Of a DNA stretch of 64,000 nt, positions 58,801 through 64,000 are shown one piece after another. Position numbers and translations under genes: made by a program. The stretch is from the NCBI GenBank assembly GCA_013288385.1, contig JABDBZ010000004.1, forward strand, positions 1-64,000, given 5' to 3'. The stretch comes from Bacteroidota bacterium (GTDB taxonomy: Bacteria; Bacteroidota; Bacteroidia; B-17B0; Aurantibacillaceae). Every line of letters starts with the position of its first letter. Position 1 is the stretch's first letter. The notes below the pieces were generated by a model that made no database searches, was not told the DNA's origin, and worked only from the letters and a program-made list of their open reading frames with translations.

Positions 58801-60121
58801 TCCCATCATAACATAATACGCCACCACCATAAGTTGCTAACCAAAGATTTCCAATTTTATCTTCGAAAATAGATACAATAGAATTATCGTTTAATCCCTC
58901 CTTTTTTGTGAAGTTGGAAAAAGACCTAACGAGTTTTCCATTCCTTCGTTTAAGATTTTTCTGATGGCTCATCGAGATTTTCTCTCCTCTTTCAATCGCA
59001 TCAACTAAATTTCCGTCATATTTTGATAAGGTTCCATTATCAGCGCCAAACCAAATGTTTCCAACTTTATCTTCAACAATTGACCAAATAAAATTATTAC
59101 ATAAACCTTCTTTCTCTTTAAAATATGTAAACGTTTTTACTAGCTTCCCATTTTTCCTTTTAAGATCTTGCTGATTATTTAAAGAAATTTTTTCACCTCT
59201 TTCAATTGCATCAACACGATTTCCGTCATAACGTGTTACACCGCCACCATAACATCCTATCCAAAGATTTCCGATTTTATCTTCGTGGAGGGAGCAAATA
59301 GCATTATCGTTTAGTCCTTCTTCTTTTGTAAATGTTGTAAAGAATTTGCCATCATAACATACCAACCCCCTTGCATTAGTACCAATCCAAATATTTCCGG
59401 CTCTATCTTCTAATATTGCATTTACATAATTATTGGTTAGACCTTCTTTCTCAGTATAATTTGTAAAAGTTTTTCCATCGAAGTGAGAAACACCACCACC
59501 ATACGTTCCAAACCAAAGGTTTCCTGATTTATCTTCCAACATAGCCCAAATAGAATTGCTACTTAATCCTTCTTTCTCTGTATAATTTGTAAAACATTTC
59601 CCATCGTATCTTGTTACGCCACCACCTGTTGTACCAAACCATAAGTTTCCGGTTTTATCTTGCAACATGCAACGAATTGAATTGAATTTTAAACCTTGGA
59701 GTATTTTATAAAAAGAAAAATTACCGGGATTAATATCTTTAACGCCTGCATCTTTAGCAATTACAATCTCGGGAACACCGGCAGTTATAGTCTTACCAAT
59801 TAGCTCAACGGGTTTTGGTTTAGAAAATTCATCTGCAAAGTGAATTGTTTTTTTTAGAGAATCTGCATTTAACTCGAATATAGTTGGAGCACCGGCTATA
59901 TGAACATTTAAATTGGTTAGGTTCATTTTTGGAATTCCTGCTTCAACTATTTTCGGAATTCCCACCTGAGTTATTTTCGGTTCTTCTAAACTATCTTTAG
60001 GAACAACATATCCTTTTACGTCGATTACTTTTGGTGAAAAAGAATTTGAGTTAGTTTTATTTTCTTCTTTGCAAGAAAATGCAAAAACAATAAATAAAAA
60101 TAGAATGCTGTAAAATTTCAT
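55898..60121 (-). CDS. Two-propeller sensor lipoprotein fused to SpoIIE/PP2C-type phosphatase
   Basis: A 1407-residue protein. The N-terminus has a lipobox (FAFSC, Cys17) and a short repeat region with VxIPKIVEAGIP-type motifs. Fourteen Reg_prop blades (pattern ED-K-x-GN-L/I-W-F/I-G) span about 150-940, enough for two seven-blade propellers. A Y_Y_Y domain (about 1005-1075), one membrane segment (TWWFRTLVGLLIITSGVSYV) and a coiled coil lead to a C-terminal SpoIIE-type phosphatase (DVVSGDFYWSTKI, VTADSTGHGVPGAIMSIL, YTLTDGFSDQFGG). Such proteins regulate anti-anti-sigma or kinase partners in response to an extracytoplasmic signal. The phosphatase part contains two in-frame insertions of repeat-like DNA. 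Confidence 0.92.
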   Translation of the reverse strand: MKFYSILFLFIVFAFSCKEENKTNSNSFSPKVIDVKGYVVPKDSLEEPKITQVGIPKIVEAGIPKMNLTNLNVHIAGAPTIFELNADSLKKTIHFADEFSKPKPVELIGKTITAGVPEIVIAKDAGVKDINPGNFSFYKILQGLKFNSIRCMLQDKTGNLWFGTTGGGVTRYDGKCFTNYTEKEGLSSNSIWAMLEDKSGNLWFGTYGGGVSHFDGKTFTNYTEKEGLTNNYVNAILEDRAGNIWIGTNARGLVCYDGKFFTTFTKEEGLNDNAICSLHEDKIGNLWIGCYGGGVTRYDGNRVDAIERGEKISLNNQQDLKRKNGKLVKTFTYFKEKEGLCNNFIWSIVEDKVGNIWFGADNGTLSKYDGNLVDAIERGEKISMSHQKNLKRRNGKLVRSFSNFTKKEGLNDNSIVSIFEDKIGNLWLATYGGGVLCYDGNRVDEMEGDAEIDETNLQGLKKENGKLIKTFTSYTDKEGLSSNIVWSIFEDKSENLWLSTISGGVSRFDGKSFINFTEKESLINSPINSILEDKNGNIWIATFGDGVMRYDGKSIINFTQKEGLCENSVTTMLEDKYGNLWFGTRGGGVSRYDGNRIEAIERRENIPVINQQDLKRRNGKWIKTFTNFTVKEGGLCSNYIDAMIEDRNGNIWFGTHGGGVMRYDGNRVEAIERGEKVPLNEQKDLKRENGKLIKTFTRYTKKEGLCHETVLNILEDKLGNIWFGTTSGDVSRYDGNRVEAIERGEKIPLSDQQDLKKENGKFIKTFTNFTEKEGLSNNGINEIFEDKSGNIWFLTSNGACRYDGKSFINFTEKQGMSSTAVQSVLEDKEGNLWFGTRKGLSKISRSKLMDLNSVRSDNNFNPVKGALFYNYGYNDGFIGVNCKRNCVLQDRKGKIWWATDMLTCYDPSASVIDTAAPIVNLTGIKLFGEEIVWANLNAVYTDSTGKEIINGKSNDTLLSNGILLKNIRFDGLTKWYNLPMHLSLPYNNNNLTFNFIGVHIQSRNHIKYQYKLEGIDPDWSSISDRTEAPYGNLPSGNYNFIIKAMNQSGVWSEPFQFAFEVRPPWWKTWWFRTLVGLLIITSGVSYVKWRERTLKARQKILERTVNERTLEVVQQKQVIEEKHKEITDSINYAERIQRALLASKKLLDEGLDNYFILFKPKDVVSGDFYWSTKITSSDVSSRASHLERSRETRDGNSNFILVTADSTGHGVPGAIMSILNIACLDKAITKGITSPDLILNETRRLIIEHLKNDGSIEGGKDGMDGSLLSFDFKNNLLHCASANNPIWIIRSKASFSFGEGRGDEAELIEIKPDRFPIGKHDKDNTPFTLHTFNLQKGDVIYTLTDGFSDQFGGASGKKFKYRQLQQLLLSIAHEPMDTQKQKLNNAFDNWKGNLEQIDDVCIIGVKL
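56223..56241. repeat. Palindromic repeat inserted in the phosphatase gene (1)
   Basis: CCTTCTC and GAGAAGG around a short loop. On the minus strand it encodes SFSFGEGRGDEA, a phrase that REP-type repeats often produce when they fall in frame inside proteins. It interrupts the phosphatase between IIRSKA and ELIEIKPD. Confidence 0.55.
56550..56585. repeat. Palindromic repeat inserted in the phosphatase gene (2)
   Basis: TCTCGA and TCGAGA flank a short loop; CTCGAGATGA occurs twice (56561-56570 and 56575-56584). On the minus strand it adds SSRASHLERSRETRDG between ITSSDV and NSNFILVTADS of the phosphatase. G+C content is clearly above that of the gene. Confidence 0.6.
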
Positions 60122-60221
60122 TGATTAAAAATAGAGAAATAATTCAGGAAACAAAAAAGGCATTTTTATTTCTCAAACAAAATAATCGTTAGGATTAATT
60201 TTTTAGGCAATTTGATGTATA

Positions 60222-61967
60222 TCAAGATACGCAAACTTTACAACTTCCTTGATTTTCACTTTGCGAAATACCACTATTTAATACTTGCGATGTTTTTGAA
60301 CCGGTGCGGTAAACGGTCACACCTTTCGCTTTTTGTTTCCATGCTAAAAAATAAGCATCATTTACATCTTTAATAGTTGCTTTCTCGGGAAGGTTAATTG
60401 TTTTTGAAACTGCATTATCCGTATGTCTCTGAAAAGCTACTTGGTGCATAATATGCCAATGCGGCTCAATTTCAAGCGAAGTTTTAAATAATTCTTTCAC
60501 GTGAGCCGGTAGTTTCGTGTTTGCGATGGAGCCGGTCTTTTTTACTTCCTCAATAATTTCTTCTGTATATAAATGATGTTCCTTTAAATAGGAAACAAAA
60601 TTTTCGTTTAATTCAAAAAGCGATTCATTATTCAATACATTCTCTCTGTGAATTGCCAAAGCAAAATGTGGTTCAATAGAAGAACTGGTGCCTGCAATAA
60701 TGGAAATAGTTCCTGTTGGTGCAATACTGGTGCGCGTTGCATTCCTTAGTTTATTGTTCGGCGCAAAAATACTTTTATCCCAATTTTTAAAAACCCCACG
60801 TTCATTTGCTAACTCCTGAGATGCAATATCACTCTTCTCTTGCATAAAACGCATTAAGTCTTCACCAAATTGCAAAGCTTTTTCAGAAGCATAAGGAATT
60901 TCCAATTTAGTCAACAAATCTGCCCAGCCCATAATTCCCAAACCAATTTTTCTGTTTCCTTGAACCAATTCCTTAATTTCTGGAATAACATATGTATTCA
61001 TATCTATTACATTATCCAAAAACCGAATGCTGTTCTTTATTATATCAGCAAAATGATCCCAATCAAATTCTTTCCTTTCTATATCAAAAAACTTAGCTAC
61101 ATCTATTGATCCTAAATTACAAGCCTCAAAAGGTAACAAGGGCACTTCCCCACAAGGATTAGTACACATGATTTTTCCTATTGCAGGAGTTGGATTAGCA
61201 GCATTAATAGTATCTAAAAAAACTAATCCCGGGTCTCCACTACTCCAGGCATTATTTGTTATTTTACTCCACAATTCTTTAGCTGAAATAGTTTTTACCG
61301 TTTGCTTGGTGTTCGGATCTTTTAATTCCCACAATTTATCTTCTTCAACAGCTTTCATAAAGTCGTTGAAAATCCCAACCGATATATTAAAATTACTCAA
61401 AACGCCTTCTTCTAATTTAACAGTAATAAATTCCTCTATATCCGGATGATCAACATTTAAGATCCCCATATTGGCACCACGACGTTTGCCACCTTGCTTA
61501 ATATTATCAGTTGCGGCATTAAAAATTTTCATAAAAGCAATTGGTCCTGATGAATTACCTGTAGTAGTACTTATAAAATCACCCTTATGTCTTAATAAAG
61601 AAAAATTAAATCCCGTTCCTCCACCGCTCTGTTGAATTAAGGCTGTATTTTTTAAACTTGTAAAAATATCTTCCAGACTATCTTCAACGGGTAAAACAAA
61701 ACAAGCGCTTAGTTGATTTAAAGATGCCCCTGCATTCATTAAAGTTGGTGAGTTTGGCAAAAAATACAGATCACTCATCATATTGTAAAAAATCTTTTCC
61801 CACTTTTCAGCTTCTGCTACATTATTATACTTTAATTCTGCTTTTGATAAATATTTAGCTACTCTTTCAAAAAGTTGTTGAGGAGTTTCAATAAATTTTC
61901 CCTCACTATTTTTTAATAAATAGCGACTTTCAAGAACTTTTATGGCATTTGGCGTTAATTGATTCAT
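60222..61967 (-). CDS. nrdJ: Adenosylcobalamin-dependent (class II) ribonucleotide reductase
   Basis: The protein starts at ATG 61967 (MNQLTPNAIKVLESRYL, about 581 residues); an upstream alternative at 61994 is possible. Class II features: LPNSPTLMNAG, the substrate loop SGGGTGFNFSLLR, KRRGANMGILNVDHPDIEEFI, NPCGEVPLLPFEACNLGSI with the catalytic Cys, a late Cys partner, and TGTISIIAGTSSSIEP. The C-terminus ends in a C-x-x-C pair (SCKVCVS) for thioredoxin-type reduction. It makes deoxyribonucleotides with B12, with or without oxygen. No cobalamin riboswitch was seen upstream. It is a single gene on this strand. Confidence 0.93.
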   Translation of the reverse strand: MNQLTPNAIKVLESRYLLKNSEGKFIETPQQLFERVAKYLSKAELKYNNVAEAEKWEKIFYNMMSDLYFLPNSPTLMNAGASLNQLSACFVLPVEDSLEDIFTSLKNTALIQQSGGGTGFNFSLLRHKGDFISTTTGNSSGPIAFMKIFNAATDNIKQGGKRRGANMGILNVDHPDIEEFITVKLEEGVLSNFNISVGIFNDFMKAVEEDKLWELKDPNTKQTVKTISAKELWSKITNNAWSSGDPGLVFLDTINAANPTPAIGKIMCTNPCGEVPLLPFEACNLGSIDVAKFFDIERKEFDWDHFADIIKNSIRFLDNVIDMNTYVIPEIKELVQGNRKIGLGIMGWADLLTKLEIPYASEKALQFGEDLMRFMQEKSDIASQELANERGVFKNWDKSIFAPNNKLRNATRTSIAPTGTISIIAGTSSSIEPHFALAIHRENVLNNESLFELNENFVSYLKEHHLYTEEIIEEVKKTGSIANTKLPAHVKELFKTSLEIEPHWHIMHQVAFQRHTDNAVSKTINLPEKATIKDVNDAYFLAWKQKAKGVTVYRTGSKTSQVLNSGISQSENQGSCKVCVS

Positions 61968-62195
61968 GTTTGATACAATACATAAAGTTAACAATTAAGC
62001 CTCAAAATTGGAAGCATATTTGCCTATTTCAGGGCGTTTTAAAGCAAATTAATCATAAAAATTGTCAAGATTTTACGTTTTCAATTTTATCATATTTCAT
62101 AAAAATCTTACATATGTTAGGTTTTGCCTCACAACACTTTTTTTATGGCGTTAGTTCGCTCTAACTTTACATTATAAATTAAAAACATAAACCTC

Positions 62196-63647
62196 ATGAT
62201 AAATAAAACAACAACAACAGCAGTAACAACAATGTTAGTATTAGCATCTTTAACAGGTAAAAGCCAACTTTCGGTGCCAAACACAAATTATGATTTTTTA
62301 AATGCTTATTCCTCTATATTAAATAGCAGTCAAAGCACAATTCAATTTAAAACATCTCAGGATTTAATTAAACCTAATATGTATGCAACTAAATTAAAAA
62401 GTGCAGTTAATACCGAAGTTCCTGAAATGGGTCCTTTAGTTTCTCCTGATGGTAAAACTTTATTCTTTAGTCGTTATAACCAAACAAATGAAAAAGAAGG
62501 CAAAATAGATGAAGAAGATATCTGGTATGCAAATTGGGATGAAGCCAATAATAAATGGGGAGAAGCAAAAAATATTGGTGCTCCATTAAATAATGAATAT
62601 CCTAATTATGTTAATTCAATCACTGCAGATGGAAATACAATTTTACTTGGTAACACGTATTTAAAAAATGGTAATATGAAAGAAGGATTGTCTTTAAGTC
62701 ACCGTACTGCTGACGGCTGGAGTTTTCCTGAAAATATTAAAATTGAAGGTGCAAATAAATGTTCAAATTGGACAGGTTGTTATTTATCTAATAGTGGTAA
62801 TGTTTTAATTATTGCCTGCGAACAAAGAAAAAATAATATCGGTGGTGGAGATTTATATGTAAGCACTAAAAAAATAGATAACACTTGGAGCAAGCCGGTT
62901 AATTTAGGCTCAACAATTAATTCAAAAGGTTTAGAGTCTGCTCCATTTTTATCACAAGATGAAAAAACTATTTTCTTTACATCAGATGGTCAAGGTGGTT
63001 TTGGTGGAAGCGATATATTTATGGCAACCCGTTTAGACGAAAGTTGGACAAACTGGAGTACTCCTGAAAATTTAGGAGATAAAATCAATACTGTTGGTGA
63101 AGAATCTTTCTTTTCTTTATCGCCTTCAGATAACAAAATTTATTTCGCTGCAGATGGAAATTCAGAAGGTAATTTAGATATTTTTACATTAGAATTACCG
63201 GAAAGCAATATGGAAGTTGTTATTCCTGTTGCTTTTGAAAACAACAAAGAAGTAAAAGAACAATCATCAGCATTATCTTCAGTAGTTTTAAATCCCGTTT
63301 ATTTCGGATTCAACAAAGCAAAAACTAGTACAGAAGAACTTTCTGAATTAGTACAACTCCAAAAATTATTAAAAGAAAATCCAACTGCTCAAATCGAAGT
63401 TACCGGTCATACTGATAATATTGGATCATCAAATTACAATAATCAATTAGCTCATAAAAGAGCGGCCAACATCGCTGAGTTTCTTGCCGCAAATGGAATT
63501 GAAAAAGAAAGAATCATCATTAAAAATATGGCAGATAAAAGCCCTATTGCTAACAATCAAACCAAAGAAGGTAGATCATTAAACAGAAGAGTAGATTTCA
63601 AAATAGTACAACAAGAATCTACTGATACTCAAGTTGCAAAACAATAA
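62196..63647 (+). CDS. PD40-OmpA outer-membrane lipoprotein-like protein
   Basis: A 483-residue protein: signal peptide (to about residue 24), PD40-type propeller repeats (about 70-340; EMGPLVSPDGKTLFFSRYN, SAPFLSQDEKTIFFTSDGQGGFGGSD, FFSLSPSDNKIYFAADGN) and a C-terminal OmpA domain (VYFGFNKAKTSTEELSEL, VTGHTDNIGSSNYN, RSLNRRVDFKI). It resembles the OmpA end of the gene at 30867-32891 but lacks the TPR part. It probably ties an outer-membrane complex to peptidoglycan. It is closed by a hairpin at 63654. Confidence 0.92.
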   Translation: MINKTTTTAVTTMLVLASLTGKSQLSVPNTNYDFLNAYSSILNSSQSTIQFKTSQDLIKPNMYATKLKSAVNTEVPEMGPLVSPDGKTLFFSRYNQTNEKEGKIDEEDIWYANWDEANNKWGEAKNIGAPLNNEYPNYVNSITADGNTILLGNTYLKNGNMKEGLSLSHRTADGWSFPENIKIEGANKCSNWTGCYLSNSGNVLIIACEQRKNNIGGGDLYVSTKKIDNTWSKPVNLGSTINSKGLESAPFLSQDEKTIFFTSDGQGGFGGSDIFMATRLDESWTNWSTPENLGDKINTVGEESFFSLSPSDNKIYFAADGNSEGNLDIFTLELPESNMEVVIPVAFENNKEVKEQSSALSSVVLNPVYFGFNKAKTSTEELSELVQLQKLLKENPTAQIEVTGHTDNIGSSNYNNQLAHKRAANIAEFLAANGIEKERIIIKNMADKSPIANNQTKEGRSLNRRVDFKIVQQESTDTQVAKQ

Positions 63648-63653
63648 TAAAAA

Positions 63654-63682
63654 GTACCCGATTGATTTCGGGTTATTTTTTG
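63654..63682 (+). terminator. Terminator after the PD40-OmpA gene
   Basis: ACCCGA and TCGGGT arms around a short loop, followed by TATTTTTTG, 6 nt after the stop region. Confidence 0.75.
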
Positions 63683-63690
63683 ATATCCCA

Positions 63691-63723
63691 ATATCCGAAT
63701 GAATTCAAAATTTATTCGGATAT
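63691..63723. repeat. 10-bp inverted repeat before the last gene
   Basis: ATATCCGAAT and ATTCGGATAT with a 13-nt spacer lie between the terminator and the start codon at 63743. No T-run follows, so it may be an operator or a leader stem rather than a terminator. Confidence 0.4.
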
Positions 63724-63742
63724 TGCTTTATATTTCATTACC

Positions 63743-64000
63743 ATGGCAAGATCTGAAAATACAAATCTCACAAGTTTAAAAAGTGCGTTAACAGATTTCA
63801 GTTCTGACGGCACACAAACTAAAATTCAAATTTTAAAAAGCCTTCACAATTTTAAGTTTTCAAAACCTTCAGAGATCCTTGAATATCATGATGCACTTTT
63901 GTTTCTTTTGAGTTATGCCGAAAATCAATCGGTGTTTGATTTAGCAAAAGGAGAAATGAATCGTTTATGCGATGCAGTTATTCATTTAAATGAAACAAAA
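63743..64000 (+). CDS. Unidentified protein, N-terminal 86 residues only
   Basis: An open frame from ATG 63743 to the window edge: MARSENTNLTSLKSALTDFS, then IQILKSLHNFKFSKPSEILEY and ALLFLLSYAENQSVFDLAKGEM. It has no signal peptide and looks helical. I recognise no family. The gene continues beyond the window. Confidence 0.65.
   Translation, partial: MARSENTNLTSLKSALTDFSSDGTQTKIQILKSLHNFKFSKPSEILEYHDALLFLLSYAENQSVFDLAKGEMNRLCDAVIHLNETK

Noticed and set aside
61995-62195. Cobalamin riboswitch upstream of the class II ribonucleotide reductase
   Set aside because: No B12-box-like sequence or suitable fold is visible in this short divergent region.

Overview
The window is about 64 kb of a low-GC genome from the phylum Bacteroidota. 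The evidence is several type IX secretion (T9SS) C-terminal sorting domains, PD40/OmpA proteins, TAnnTTTG-like promoter boxes, DUF3494, MCE and DUF983 proteins, and PAS/hybrid kinases typical of Flavobacteriia or Sphingobacteriia-like lineages. I cannot place it below class. No tRNA, rRNA, CRISPR array, IS element or prophage is visible.

Left flank (1-9.6 kb): a minus-strand run of large secreted, T9SS-targeted repeat proteins. They are tightly packed or overlapping, share a duplicated sorting-domain cassette, and have terminator hairpins lying inside the next gene's signal-peptide codons. A decayed sorting domain lies at 1001-1262.

Middle (10.7-52.4 kb): what I read as a stress and envelope-maintenance island. 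It holds CsbD, Dps, OsmC, YceI, UspA, YtxH and lmo0937-type proteins, small disordered proteins, lipoproteins, OmpA proteins, an ice-binding-like adhesin, DUF4239 and DUF748 proteins, a type II NADH dehydrogenase and two complete MCE/MlaEFD lipid-transport operons. It also holds a dense phosphorelay cluster: a CheB-CheR-PAS-kinase-REC-Hpt fusion, two more hybrid kinases, a free Hpt protein, two REC proteins, a coiled-coil PAS protein and an AraC-type regulator.

The main discovery is a rigid 66-nt promoter architecture. It reads GTGTGAAT, 22 nt, a TGTAA-type box, 25 nt, TTTG. It stands in front of twelve transcription units of this island, eleven on the minus strand and one (usp) on the plus strand, with the spacing kept to the nucleotide. 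It also precedes the AraC-type gene and one REC gene, so the island probably forms one regulon with its own signalling hub. The regulator is an inference.

Between 33.7 and 42.1 kb six genes or gene pieces are each broken by one extra A in an A-tract. This is either a sequencing/assembly artefact or slippage.

Right flank (52.5-64 kb): a DUF983 protein, a secreted M43-like metalloprotease, a small secreted protein, a lipoprotein that couples a 14-blade propeller sensor to a SpoIIE-type phosphatase (with REP-like repeats inserted in frame), an adenosylcobalamin-dependent ribonucleotide reductase, a PD40-OmpA protein, and the start of an unidentified gene running off the edge.
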